NCBI GenBank assembly: GCA_009746045.1
Contig: RPFO01000180.1
Span: 1-26,246 of the forward strand
DNA length: 26,246 nt
Direction: 5' to 3'
Source of the DNA: Mesostigma viride
Lineage: Eukaryota; Streptophyta; Mesostigmatophyceae; Mesostigmatales; Mesostigmataceae
Position numbers and translations under genes: made by a program. The notes beneath the pieces are model-generated. The model saw only the letters and a program-made list of their open reading frames with translations. It ran no database searches and had not been told where the DNA came from. This document shows, in pieces, positions 8,971 to 18,548 of the stretch (positions within the stretch are counted from its first letter, which is position 1; every line of letters starts with the position of its first letter).

Positions 8971-10079
8971 TCAGCTCCTTCTCCACCTTGTGTGAGAATC
9001 GTCCGATCTGTGGGCCCTCCACCAGGACCCAATCGCCCACCTCAATGGACGGCGCCCGGTTATCCCGCTTGCCGGCTGTCCTCTCCAGATACCGTCGGTC
9101 GCGGCGCGGTAGCCCTGGACTGCACTGTTATGAGCCTGGTGCATCCGCTGCAGCAAGCGATCAACCCCCTGGCGTGTGTCCAGCTTGACCTGATCCTCTC
9201 CCCGTTCAGGGCTCATAAGCAGGTCGGGAGGCGTGAGAGGGTGCCTGCCAGAGTTGAGGAAAAAGGGGGTAAATCCGTGGGCGGCCTGGGGAGCATTGTT
9301 CAGGGAGAACTCCACCAAGCCCAGAAGTTCCTCCCAATTGCTGCCCACCGCGTCGGTGTAGTGTCGCATGGTCTCTTGCACTGTGCGGTTCAACCGCTCC
9401 ACCAGATGTGACGACGAACTGTGGTAGGCCGTGCCCAGCGACACCTTGGTGCCCAGCCGTTCGAAGAACTCCTGCCAGAATTTGGCCGTGAAGAGCTTGT
9501 CGCGGTCGAGATGAACTGTCGGCTGAGCCCATGGAACCGGAACACGTGCGTCAGGTATATCTTGGCGCACTCCTCCGCAGTGAGGTCGGCCGGACACGGG
9601 GCCAAGTGACACATGCGCGTCAGGCGGTCCACGAACACCAGGACCATGCTGTTGCCGCTCTTCGCCTTCTTGAACGGGCCGATGAAGTCCATCATGATAG
9701 AATCCCAAGGACCCATCGGATCAGGTAACGTCTTGGGGACGGCTTGCGAGCCCGTGTTCCTGGACTTCATGATCTGGCACGAGGGGCACTGGCGCACATA
9801 TGTCTCAATATACTCCTTCATCCCTGGCCAGTAGAAATGTTTGCGGGCCCGAGGATAAAGACGGTGGCTTCCTTGATGTCCGCCTAGAAGCGAATCGTGG
9901 AGCTCGTGAAGCAAGGCGGCCCTACAAAGCTCCGGGACATACAGCCGCCATTCCTCCGGCTGGACACTCACGAACAGGCGTCCATCCTGGAACTTGCAAG
10001 GGTAGGCACCCATCTGCTGGGGATGCGCCCGGATGGCTTCAAGCGCCGCTTCCTCCGTGACCGTGAAACGACTGATCAT
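8971..10079 (-). pseudogene. Ty3/gypsy integrase, frameshifted
   Basis: Integrase joins the element's cDNA to host DNA. The N-terminal HHCC zinc finger is present (HELHDSLLGGHQGSH, then CPSCQ). The catalytic core follows with the first Asp in MDFIGPF (about 9672-9695) and FVDRLTRMCHLAP. A frameshift near 9515 moves the frame, after which SDRD-type context (DRDKLFTAKFWQEFFERLG) gives the second Asp, and HLVERLNRTV (about 9388-9410) gives the Glu. NWEELLGLVEFSLNNAP and the GRHPLTPPDLL segment are typical. Every catalytic residue is recognisable, but in two frames. Confidence 0.85.
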
Positions 10080-11064
10080 CGTCTCCAGTCCGACGTGACT
10101 GTGAACGCGTCCGCGGCCGGGTCTGTCTCCGCACTCGCCTGGTTGACGAATTCGGAGAAGACTGTGGGCGGGCCGATCGGCTGAAGCTGAAAAATTCCCT
10201 GGGGCGGCACCACATGGCTAAGGGGCATGCGCATATGCGATCCCTCCCCCTCCCCGGGGGCGTCCACGTCCTCGTGGGCACTCGTCTCCTCCAAGAGAGG
10301 TGACAAGTCATCACTGGTGGTGTGTCCCAGATGAAACAGGTGGCGGGCCCGGGGAGACCGTGGCTCCGCGCCGTAGGCGGTCCCCGGGGCGGCCACTGGT
10401 ACGCAAGTGGTATGAAGCACATCCATGTCCTCGTAGAACCAATAGTCCGCCCGTCGCGAAAGGGCGTCTGGCACCACGTTGTCCGCGCCCTTGACGTATT
10501 GGATCTTGAATGGCGCAAACTGTGACAAGTACTCCATCCACCGCGCTTGGCGGGGCGTCAGGTTGGGCTGCACCAGGAGGTGGGTGAGCGGCCGGTGGTC
10601 GGTGTGGATCACCAGGCGGTGGGGGTCGAGATCCCCCTGCTCACTAATGGCCACCGAAAACTGGGCCCCCAGAAGATGGTGACGCCACGTGTGGCAGCTG
10701 TAGACTACTGCCAGAAGCTCCTGCTGATGCACTGGGTAATTCCGCTCCGCCGGAATCATTGTGCGTGAGATATACTCGATGGGCTGAAGACCCTTGCCTT
10801 GGTCCTGCAGGAGGACCCCCCGATGGCCACCTTGCTGGCGTCCGTAGCCACAACGAAAGGAAGGGCCGGGTCCGGCAGGATAAGGACTGGTGCTGTGGTG
10901 AGGTGGCGCTTAAGCGCCTCAAAAGCCTGTTGGCACTGCTCAGCCCAGAGGAACGGGGTACCCTTCTTGAGAAGAGCGTTGATCGGGGCGGCGATGGTGG
11001 CAAACCGCGGGATGAACCGTCGGTAGTAAGAAGCCAATCCCAGGAAGCTGCGCACCCCCTTCAC
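10076..11064 (-). pseudogene. Ty3/gypsy RNase H domain and RT connection, frameshifted
   Basis: RNase H removes the RNA strand after reverse transcription. The frame from 11064 opens with the RT connection (VRSFLGLASYYRRFIPRFA, then LLKKGTPFLWAEQC) and reaches ATDASKVAIGG (about 10832-10855), the first catalytic Asp. A frameshift near 10800 separates this from ERNYPVHQQELLAVVYS (Glu), LVIHTDHRPLTHLL (Asp) and VPDALSRR (Asp). Beyond about 10440 a poorly conserved acidic tether (EDVDAPGEGEGS) leads into integrase. Confidence 0.85.
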
Positions 11065-11870
11065 GTCCGTAGGGACAGGCCATTGCTGGACGGACTCGAT
11101 CTTCTCCGGGTCGGTCGCGATGCCGTCGCGGACAGGGTATGGCCCAGAAACGGCACGCAGCGGCCGGCGCGCACCTTGGCTTTCCGCGCCGAAAGGTGCT
11201 CATCCTCCATGATCTGAAGCACGGCGTCCACATCCTCTAGGTGCTCCTCGAACGTCTTGGAGTACACCAGGATGTCGTCCAGATACGCCAGCGCGCACGT
11301 GCGCTTGTAGGTCCAGGGCGGGCGTGCCCCCTTCTGCGGGTCCGCCAGGTCCTGGGAGACCTGCGGCAAGTGGGCTGTACCCATCACCGGACGGAGGATA
11401 TCATTCATCAGCATCTGGAAGGACGCCGGCGAATTGCACAGCCCCATTGCCGCCACCCGAAACTGATAGTGCCGAAGGGCGTAGCGAACGCGGTCTTGTG
11501 GCAGTCTTCTGGCGCGATGCGCAGCTGCCAAAACCCGTCCGCACAGTCATGACGGTGAAACACGTGGCCCCCTGGACACGGTTGAAGATGTCGTCGATCC
11601 GCGGTAGAGGATACCGGGACTTGACGGTGATGGCGTTCAGCTTCCGGTAATCCGTCACCAGACGCCACTTGCCTCCTGGCTTGGGAACGAGCAGCACGCC
11701 CGCTGAGAAGGGGCTGTTGCTGGGTTCAATGAGCCCAGCGTCAAGCAGTGAAATGAGGATCTTCTTGAGCTCCACCAGCTCGACTGGGCCCATGCGGTAC
11801 ATGGGAGACACAGTAGGCCCAGAACCCTCCTGGAGCTGGACACGGTGCAACACCGATCGATTGGGAGGGA
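11065..11870 (-). pseudogene. Ty3/gypsy reverse transcriptase, frameshifted
   Basis: RT copies element RNA into cDNA. The sense frame from about 11853 gives MGPVELVELKKILISLLDAG, IEPSNSPFSAGVLLVPKPGG and LVTDYRKLNAITVKSRYPLP, the usual fingers motifs. Near 11570 the frame shifts to DGFWQLRIAPED, then near 11500 again to AAMGLCNSPASFQ. The catalytic YLDD lies in ALAYLDDILVYS (about 11270-11290), followed by EEHLEDVDAVLQIM and CVPFLGHTLS. All motif blocks are present and collinear but spread over three frames. Confidence 0.9.
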
Positions 11871-12518
11871 ACTGGGGGTGCGATCCGCAAAAAGGGTAGT
11901 GCGCTTCTCCAGGACGGCATTGAACCGCGCCAGCTCATCCGGTGTGAATCCGGCACCGATCTCGTTAAGCAGAGCCTGAGTGCTATCCAGGTCTATGCGA
12001 TACATCGCGTACTCCTTGCCCTTCCGAAGCTGGCGCGCCAGCGTCTTGCTGCTCATCAGGATCTGGGACGCTGGTCGAGGCCCGTCCGCCGAGCGCTCGT
12101 GTGTAATGTTATGGACCTCCGCGGCCTGTGCCCTATACTCGCTGTCAGGGCACCAGAATGAACCATCCGGAAACCAAACTACCCGCCGGCGCACACTGAT
12201 GTCCACATCCTGCTTGTCCAGCCAGTCCACGCCAATGATGATGTCGGCAGCGCCCAGCGGCGCAATAGTCGCCACCAGGTCCACCGGCGTGCCCTGCAGC
12301 ACACCCTTGATGTCTGCTAGGCCCGGCGATTGGTGTCGCCGACCGTCTGAGTAGGTGACATAGACTGCCGTGGTGTGAGGCCGGGGTACCAGGCCCAGCC
12401 GACGCACCAGGGCCTCGTTGATGAAGGACGTGGAGGCGCCGGTGTCGACCAGGAACTTCACGTCCATGATCGTTTTCTCCTTCAAATACGGATCAAGGAC
12501 GGTGGGAGGGACCAACAA
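11871..12518 (-). pseudogene. Ty3/gypsy aspartic protease region
   Basis: The retropepsin-type protease that cuts the polyprotein. The active-site motif VDTGAS is encoded at about 12432-12449 in FLVDTGASTSFINEALV, followed by ADIIIGVDWLDKQD, the typical second conserved block of gypsy proteases. A linker of about 150 residues leads to RT, with a frameshift near 11870 after FADRTPSSLP. A frameshift near 12515 also separates it from the end of gag. Confidence 0.85.
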
Positions 12519-14398
12519 CCCCCACTGAAAAGAAACAGATGCCGCGAATCTCCCTGAGATGCACGCGCCGCCGGTTGGGAGGGCGCGTCTGCGGCCACGT
12601 TGTTAACATCTACCTCTACTCTAGTTGACTCCGCGTCTGGGCTACCATCTGATTTTTCTATCCTATCCCCTACCCCGGGACCCAAGCCCATGGGCAGGGC
12701 TACTACTCCCGAGGAGCGGTGGGACGGGAGGCCGCCTCGCCCGACCACCCGCCCTCTTCCCCCCCTCCTCCTCTTCGTCAGCCCCCTCCTCATCGTCATA
12801 CTCGTAGCCAGCCACTGCCTGCGTTTGGCCGGAAGAGGAGGACTGTCGCCGCGCCTCAATCTCGTTGACCGCGCGCAACACACCCTTGGTAGAGTTGGTC
12901 GCGGGTGGTCGCGGCTGCTGGTACTGCGTCGGGACCTGTCTGGCGTGCTGCAGGCGAGCCGCACGCTCACCCGCGTTGCGGGGTCGGTCCCGAGGGCCGG
13001 AGGGTCGGGGCGGCTGCCGAAGGCCGGGCCGGAGAAACGAACGCTGGGTGTCCCTTCTCCAGCCCCGCGACCGGCGTTCTTGCCCCGGAGCTTGGGGCAG
13101 TCGCGCTTGAGGTGCCCCACCTCACTGCACATGAAGCAGCGCGCCTTGCTAGCATCGATCGCGTTGACGCCAAGGTCAGTGTAGCCATCATCAGGGTCGT
13201 CGGGGTACTCCTCCTCCTCCTCGCCGATGAGCTCCGTAGAGTACATCTGGTTCACCCGTCGCGGACCTGCAGTGGCTGACCTGAAGAAACGGCGCACCGA
13301 GGGTGCGCGCCCGCGAGCCACCACGTCGGCCACCTGCAGAAGGTATCTCTGGATATTCAGGATGTCCCACTCCTTCCAGGGGACCTCAGCGTAGTGTTTG
13401 AATACCTCATCCTGCAGCTCGGGGCTGAGCGCCTCGATGAATCTGATCTTGTACTCGTACCAGGTCATGTCGGTTAGATAAGCGGCGCTGGACTCAAACT
13501 TGGACAGAAACTCGCGATATGGGGTGGTCCCCTGGCGTAGCTTGCCGAAAGCGATCCGCTCGTGGAGCTCCGCGTCTGGGGGTATCAGCTTGCGGCGCAC
13601 CCGGTCCATCAGCTCCTCCACGGTCTGTGGGTATGACTGGGATGCGATGCTCTCACAGTTCAGGATGCTCACCACCGAGGGGTCCATGCAGGTGTTAACC
13701 ACATGCGGGATCAAATCACAGGTGGCCAGTTCCCAGCTGTTGTGATTGCACCAAACGGTATACTGCTGTTGCCACATGCGTCCCCATTCGTCGACCTCTC
13801 GCGGTTTCATATCCGCGTGCAGCTTGGGTACATTCTTGAAGGTAGGCATCGGTGGGGCCTTTACCGTGTTAAGCTTAGGCCCACCGACCTCCCTGTAGGA
13901 GATGGAGCCGAATGCTGGAGGCTGCGACCGCGGGAGAGATCCGGATCTGTCCGGTGTGCCGTGTGTCCGGCGCACCTGTACCGACGAGGGGTGTTCGTAC
14001 CCTGGGTCATCCAGTGCCACCCTGCTGAAACTGAGGTTGCCAGCAGGCGCAGGCGAGGGGACCGCGCTTCGGTCAAGCACCCGTGGACGCTGCGGTTGAG
14101 GTGCCAGGCGCTGGGCTGGCGTGTGAGTCTCCTCGTCGCGGGTGGTGACACTGCTCCGGGTCTCCTCTGGGCTGGTCCGTGGTCTATGAGTACCAACGGG
14201 CGGGCCCTGCGTGACAGATCCCTCGTCCGCCTCGTTAGTCCCTTCCAGGTCATCGAACTCGCCGTCTGCCCCTGGGACTTCCCCTTCCTCGTCCGAATAC
14301 CATAACGCCGTGGGTAACAGGGACGTGCTGCCGAAGGAAACTCTGCGTCTGCCCCGGAGCTGGTGGCCATGAGTTTGCTCAGTTGGCCAAGAGTTTGC
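12519..14398 (-). pseudogene. Ty3/gypsy Gag with CCHC zinc knuckle
   Basis: Gag forms the particle that packages element RNA. The sense frame is open from 14398. It starts with an acidic low-complexity part (WYSDEEGEVPGADGEFDDLE), continues into the capsid-like core (KPREVDEWGRMWQQQYTVW, then YREFLSKFESSAAYL, FIEALSPELQDEVFKHY), and reaches a CCHC knuckle, CFMCSEVGHLKRDC (about 13097-13138), which binds RNA. A frameshift near 12990 breaks the C-terminal part; another frame then carries VLRAVNEIEARRQSSSSGQ and an acidic DDEEGADEEEEGG run. No good ATG starts this half, because the true N-terminus lies beyond the 9.3 kb insertion, at 23670-24321. Confidence 0.85.
14354..14389 (+). repeat. Left terminal inverted repeat of the 9.3 kb insertion
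   Basis: This 36-bp block, starting CCGGAGCTGGTGGCCATG, is the exact reverse complement of 23634-23669. Both lie at the points where the gag-coding sequence stops making sense. CCGG is present outside each end and may be a 4-bp target duplication (14354-14357 and 23666-23669). A second copy of the subterminal motif GAGTTTGCTCACTTGAC lies at 14391-14407. Confidence 0.65.
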
Positions 14399-14480
14399 TC
14401 ACTTGACGGCCAGTATTCCAACTTTGTGTGAAATCAATAGAATAATACCACCTACCTCCCCTCAAGTGTTCCCCAAAGCG

Positions 14481-14543
<63 letters not shown>
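14481..14543 (+). repeat. C63 homopolymer
   Basis: An uninterrupted run of 63 C bases followed by T and seven more C. Such a run can form i-motif or G-quadruplex structures. It is also a classic place for sequencing or assembly length errors. It lies about 90 bases inside the left end of the insertion. Confidence 0.9.
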
Positions 14544-14546
<3 letters not shown>

Positions 14547-14756
14547 CCCCCTAGCCAGGTATGGTTTGTAGCCACTTGTGCACGAAGCTTTGACATGTTT
14601 AGTTTCCACAGAAAAACGATGCAAATTGTAGTCATGACATGCACCATAATAATTATAAATCGTTAAGACGGCAGTTCCACTAAAAATCATGAAAGTTCAA
14701 TAAGACGGCAGCTCCACCACGTTACTTTTTTGTCGTTACAATACCAATGTCACAAT

Positions 14757-16988
14757 CTAACGAAGAACGCCCATGAGATGAAGCCCAACAAGGCGATTAA
14801 GGTTCAAGCTAGGCTCGGCTGTGCCTCCCATTCCGCCTATGCCCATGCCCATGCCCATGCCCATGCCACCACCCATGCCAGCCATGCCCATGCCGCCGCC
14901 CATGCCCATGCCACCACCGCCCATGCCCATGCCACCACCGCCCATGCCCATGCCACCACCGCCCATGCCCATGCCACCACCGCCCATGCCCATGCCACCA
15001 CCGCCCATGCCCATGCCACCACCGCCCATGCCCATGCCACCACCGCCCATGCCCATGCCACCACCGCCCATGCCCATGCCACCACCGCCCATGCCCATGC
15101 CACCACCGCCCATGCCCATGCCACCACCCATGCCAGCCATGCCCATGCCCATCCCACCGCCGCCCATGCCAGCCATGCCCATGCCAGCGCCACCCATGCC
15201 AGCGCCACCCATGCCAGCCATGCCCATGCCACCACCCATGCCCATGGCACCGCCCATGCCCATGCCCATGCCACCGCCCATGCCCATGCCCATGCCACCG
15301 CCCATGCCCATGCCCATGGCACCACCCATGCCCATGCCACCACCCATGCCCATGCCCATGCCCATGGCACCGCCCATGCCACCGCCCATGCCCATGCCCA
15401 TGCCACCACCCATGCCCATGGCACCGCCCATGCCCATGGCACCGCCCATGGCACCGCCCATGCCCATGCCCATGCCACCGCCCATGCCCATGCCACCGCC
15501 CATGCCCATGCCCATACCACCGTCCATGCCCATGCCAACGCCGCCCGTGCCCGCGCCACCCATGGCAGCGCCGCCCATGCCAGCGCCACCCATGCCAGCG
15601 CCACCCATGGCAGCGCCGCCCATGCCAGCGCCACCCATGCCAGCGCCACCCATGGCAGCGCCGCCCATGCCAGCGCCACCCATGCCAGCGCCACCCATGG
15701 CACCGCCGCCCATGCCAGCGCCACCCATGCCAGCGCCACCCATGCAAGCGCCGCCCATGCCAGCGCCACCCATGCCAGCGCCACCCATGCCAGCGCCGCC
15801 CATGCCAGCACCACCCATGCCAGCGCCACCCATGCCACCGCCGCCCATGCCCGCGCCACCCATGCCAGCGCCGCCCATGCCAGCACCACCCATGCCAGCG
15901 CCACCCATGCTAGCGCCACCCATGCCACCGCCCATGCCTGTGGTGCATCCCTTGCCAGTGCCGTCTGTGTCACTGCTGGTGCCCATCCCATCGGCAACCA
16001 TGTCTGCCGTGCCCATGTCCTTGTCGTTCCTGTGCTCGACCTTGGAGGCACTTGCACTCTTCAAGGCTAGTGCCGCCACAACTTGCTGGGCGACTTGCTG
16101 GGCTTGGTCTTTAAAAGCTACAGATAGATTCTCAAGCGCGTCCAGAACCTTGCTGGTAACCATGTCCTCACATGGCCCGGCATGATTTCTCTGAACTGGG
16201 TGAACTTCCAGTTTGGGTTTCTTTGGCGCGGGCTTGACTTCTGGCACATCCTTTGGCACATTTGTGAGGTCTGCTAAGGCTGCCCTGGTTGATCTCTTGG
16301 AGGGAGTCTTCCCGCTAGACGTGGGCGAGGGCCCCGCCAGCTGTGCAGTCTTCCGGGTCGACGTGGGCGTGGGCGGTGCCATCTTTTCAGGCAACAAGCT
16401 CGCCGTGGGCGAGGCCTTCCCGAAACGCGCCGACCCGCGCCTGGGTTGCTTGTCCTCCTCCTCGTCGTAAGGAAATGGAAGAAAGTCGGATCCCACCCGG
16501 CAGTAGGTCGCTGGGTACGCGGCGAAGGCATCCACCTGCAGTGGTGCCAAAAGTGGCGTTGCCACCGCCATCGTGGCCTGCCAGGATGGCCCCCGCAAGG
16601 TGTACGGGGAACCATTAGGCTCCATGAGTTGGTTGAATGGTTTGCCGATTGGCAATTTGGAAAACACTACCTGAGCAGAGCCATCGATGATAGGCTTATC
16701 GCTCCTGCGGACTCTGATGTTCTTGGCAAGGGCAAGGACAGTTTTTGCCATAAAGGCGCCCTTGCTTGGAATCACCGAGATTGCCACGAAGGTTGCGTGG
16801 GGCTTGCTCGTTGAAAAGATGCAGCCCGGCTGCAAGGTCGGCGTTGACCCGGATGGAAGCGGCGGCTGGTTGATATTAGCCGGACGCCGTGCATTCCCCA
16901 TCCCACTGCCGTGACTGCTGTGGCTACCATCCTTGCCTTCCGTGCCACCGTCGCCCCCGCTGGCCCCCCGCCGTCGCCCCCCCGCCAT
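14757..16988 (-). CDS. Transposon-borne protein with Met/Gly/Ala repeat domain
   Basis: A 743-residue open frame from an ATG at 16988. Residues 1-45 are Gly/Ser-rich. Residues ~55-190 look folded ([35 protein letters not shown], then [18 protein letters not shown]). Next is a basic Pro/Ser linker with a possible nuclear signal ([10 protein letters not shown]) and an amphipathic helix ([19 protein letters not shown]). Residues ~348-720 are almost pure Met/Gly/Ala repeats (GMGGAGMGG, later GGGMGMGGG). A unique 20-residue tail ([19 protein letters not shown]) ends it. The complex N-terminal half supports this strand, although the repeat is open in other frames on both strands. It matches no family I recognise. 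The repeat resembles Gly/Met-rich low-complexity proteins that self-associate (inference). The start could lie upstream by splicing, perhaps from the PHD-like exon at 17878-18337. Confidence 0.55.
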   Translation of the reverse strand: MAGGRRRGASGGDGGTEGKDGSHSSHGSGMGNARRPANINQPPLPSGSTPTLQPGCIFSTSKPHATFVAISVIPSKGAFMAKTVLALAKNIRVRRSDKPIIDGSAQVVFSKLPIGKPFNQLMEPNGSPYTLRGPSWQATMAVATPLLAPLQVDAFAAYPATYCRVGSDFLPFPYDEEEDKQPRRGSARFGKASPTASLLPEKMAPPTPTSTRKTAQLAGPSPTSSGKTPSKRSTRAALADLTNVPKDVPEVKPAPKKPKLEVHPVQRNHAGPCEDMVTSKVLDALENLSVAFKDQAQQVAQQVVAALALKSASASKVEHRNDKDMGTADMVADGMGTSSDTDGTGKGCTTGMGGGMGGASMGGAGMGGAGMGGAGMGGAGMGGGGMGGAGMGGAGMGGAGMGGAGMGGAGMGGACMGGAGMGGAGMGGGAMGGAGMGGAGMGGAAMGGAGMGGAGMGGAAMGGAGMGGAGMGGAAMGGAGTGGVGMGMDGGMGMGMGGGMGMGGGMGMGMGGAMGGAMGMGGAMGMGGGMGMGMGGGMGGAMGMGMGMGGGMGMGGAMGMGMGGGMGMGMGGGMGMGMGGAMGMGGGMGMAGMGGAGMGGAGMGMAGMGGGGMGMGMAGMGGGMGMGGGGMGMGGGGMGMGGGGMGMGGGGMGMGGGGMGMGGGGMGMGGGGMGMGGGGMGMGGGGMGMGGGGMGMGGGMGMAGMGGGMGMGMGMGIGGMGGTAEPSLNLNRLVGLHLMGVLR
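14830..15945 (+). repeat. Coding minisatellite (CCCATGCCCATGCCACC-type)
   Basis: Over 1.1 kb of tandem repeats. Between about 14900 and 15130 the unit is 21 bp (CCCATGCCCATGCCACCACCG), repeated about ten times with almost no change. From about 15550 to 15940 the unit is 15-18 bp (CCCATGCCAGCGCCA), with variants. Units are multiples of 3, so the minus-strand frame is kept throughout. The near-identity of the first block suggests recent expansion. Confidence 0.9.
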
Positions 16989-17351
16989 CGCCCCCGCTGT
17001 CGCCCTCGCCGTCGCCCCCCCCTCGCCCCCGCCGTCACCCCCGCCGTCACCCCGCCGTCGCCCCGGCCGTCCCCCCGCCGTCGCCGCGGCACCCCCCCCG
17101 CTGTCGCCCCCGCCATCGCCGCGGCCCCCCCCCGGCTGTCGCCCCCGCCGTCGCCCCCGCCGTCGCCCCCGCCCTCTCCCCCGCCGTCACCCACGCCGTT
17201 GCCCCCGCTGCCGCGCCCACCGCCGCCCCCACCATCGCCATCGCCGTCGCCCCCGCCGTCGGTGTCGCTATCGCCATCGCCATGGCCATGGCCATCGCCA
17301 TCGCCATCGCCATCGCCATCGCCATCGCCATCGCCATCGCCGTCGCCGTCG
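16930..17351 (+). repeat. GC-rich tract and (GCCATC)n microsatellite
   Basis: The stretch from 16940 to 17265 is a degenerate CCGTCGCCCC-type repeat, and 17266-17345 is a clean hexanucleotide GCCATC tract. It lies just upstream of the minus-strand repeat-protein ORF. In the frame of that ORF a stop occurs at 17352-17354, so a coding extension could reach at most there, and it would encode Trp/Arg alternation, which is unlikely. I read it as promoter, 5' UTR or intron sequence. Confidence 0.75.
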
Positions 17352-17542
17352 CTATAACCATGGCGATGGCGATCAACTGGCGCCCCCCAGCGCCCTCCTG
17401 CGTAAACATGTCGCGAAGCAGCAGCAAAATATACCATGACGTGTTGTTAAACCACCAACCCTAATTTTGAGGGGGTTTATACAAACGCCGGACAACCCAT
17501 GACACCCTAACTCCTTTTAGTAATGCAACGACAAGAACTGTG
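17352..17542. other. No gene seen
   Basis: About 190 bases between the hexanucleotide tract and the foldback hairpin. On the minus strand there is a possible splice acceptor (TGTTTACGCAG ending about 17402) that could join upstream exons to the repeat-protein gene. Nothing else is recognisable. Confidence 0.3.
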
Positions 17543-17696
17543 CCTGGCAAGCCAAAAAAAAAAATTTACCCTCGCGGGGGGCGCTGGAAAACGGCAAAGG
17601 CAAAGCGGAGCCCGCCGCCTTTGGGCGGGCGTAGCGGAGCCTTTGCCGTTTTCCAGCGCCCCCGCGAGGGGAAATTTTTTTTTTTGGCTTGCCAGG
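17543..17696. mobile_element. MITE-like foldback element
   Basis: A 154-bp nearly perfect palindrome. It starts CCTGGCAAGCC followed by A-rich sequence and ends with the complement GGCTTGCCAGG. Arms are about 58 bp, with a few mismatches (ACCCTCGCGGGG against CCCCGCGAGGGG). The centre is itself a small stem with GCCCGCC and GGCGGGC. The size and structure suit a foldback MITE or a strong RNA hairpin. No clear target duplication is seen. Confidence 0.65.
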
Positions 17697-17828
17697 CGCT
17701 GTAGCGTTTCTCATACAGATTTCTCAAATCAGGGCAGCAATAAGATGATTTGCATCCCAAAGGCGCTGTAGCAATGCTCATACAGATTTCTCAAAACAGG
17801 GCAGCGATAAGATGATTTGCATCCCCAA
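17695..17828 (+). repeat. 67-bp tandem duplication
   Basis: Two adjacent copies (17695-17761 and 17762-17828) share GCTGTAGC, CTCATACAGATTTCTCAAA, AGGGCAGC and AAGATGATTTGCATCCC, with about six differences. The first copy overlaps the end of the foldback hairpin. The copies extend the 3' end of the PHD-like ORF if it is not spliced. Confidence 0.8.
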
Positions 17829-18337
17829 GGAGGAAGGGAAGAACAAGAGCATGTCATACAGTATTCCGTCCGCTTACCGACCTGCTTTTTGCCCGTGGCA
17901 TCCATCACGTGCTTGCCGGTTCTGCCCGTCTTGCCTAACAAGTAGGCGTCTACATCGTCCAGGCCATCCCCTTCTAGTATGGCCTGCTCGCCGGCTAGGA
18001 GGGCCATGTCCTCAGCTTCCTCTTTGTCATCGTCTTTATCCTCATCACAGGCGGCTTTAGTGGGGCCCGCCGGCTGTGGCTTGTCCTGTTTTTTAGTCTC
18101 GCCCCCCTGCTGGCATTTCGTGCAGATCCTCACTTGGCCATACCCCTCTTCTCCCTGGCCGATGCCACAAATCCCGTGCATCCACACACCGCATGTGCAC
18201 TTATGGGCAGCTCCTGTCAACTCAGGACAACCCCCACATAATTGCAGGGGAATGTCCTCCATGGAAACTAGCGTCCGCGATGTCTGTCGTGTGTGCGTCC
18301 GCGATGTCTGTCGTGTGTGCGCCTGTGCAGAGCCCAT
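17729..18337 (-). CDS. PHD-like zinc finger protein (transposon cargo)
   Basis: A 202-residue open frame from an ATG at 18337, or from MEDIPLQ at 18262. Residues ~33-75 contain CGGC, KCTCG, WMHGICG and ICTKC, which fits a C4-H-C3 PHD-type finger with a short third spacing. PHD fingers usually bind histone tails or other proteins. An acidic middle follows (DEDKDDDKEEAEDMALLAGE), then ILEGDGLDDVDAYLLGKTG. A good donor, GTAAGC at 17877, sits just after GKKQVG, so the Cys-rich C-terminus encoded below 17877, which comes from a tandem repeat, may be intronic. The gene diverges from the transposase gene across the foldback array. It could be the first exon of the repeat-protein gene downstream. Confidence 0.5.
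   Translation of the reverse strand: MGSAQAHTRQTSRTHTRQTSRTLVSMEDIPLQLCGGCPELTGAAHKCTCGVWMHGICGIGQGEEGYGQVRICTKCQQGGETKKQDKPQPAGPTKAACDEDKDDDKEEAEDMALLAGEQAILEGDGLDDVDAYLLGKTGRTGKHVMDATGKKQVGKRTEYCMTCSCSSLPPWGCKSSYRCPVLRNLYEHCYSAFGMQIILLLP
18278..18325 (+). repeat. 24-bp tandem duplication within the PHD-like ORF
   Basis: Two copies of a 24-bp unit containing GCGATGTCTGTCGTGTGTGC encode two HTRQTSRT repeats at the N-terminus of the PHD-like frame. The frame is preserved. Confidence 0.8.
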
Positions 18338-18548
18338 TGCTGTCTATAGCCGTGTCGAAATTTAAATGACGCGCGCGTCTCTGGCTGTGTGCGCCTGGTA
18401 GCCGGCCGGTAGGGCTGGCAGGCACGTGTCTATAGCCAGGTCGTAGCCCAGCCATTTTCTGTTTAGCGCCAAAATGTCCAAGTCCAGGTCGATCATCTAT
18501 GCTACAGAGAGGCTACCGGTATGCGCTATAGCCAGGCTACCGACCAGG
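18338..18548. promoter_or_regulatory. Upstream region of the PHD-like gene
   Basis: No gene. It has several GCTATAGCC and TCTATAGCC strings that recur in the foldback array next to it. It probably holds the minus-strand promoter (inference from position). Confidence 0.3.

Noticed and set aside
14837-16057. Second minus-strand frame (Trp/Ala/Val repeats)
   Set aside because: It covers only the repeat, has no unique domain and is a frame shadow.
14821-16185. Plus-strand Pro/Met-rich ORF of 454 residues and another Ala/His-rich plus-strand frame (14730-16070)
   Set aside because: They are the reverse of the Met/Gly repeat. Stop codons are rare in any frame of this repeat, and only the minus-strand frame has a long complex non-repetitive half.
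16772-17437. Minus-strand Gly/Asp-rich ORF and the plus-strand Pro/Ser-rich ORFs over 16889-17464
   Set aside because: Low-complexity translations of GCC/GTC and GCCATC repeats, open in several frames on both strands.
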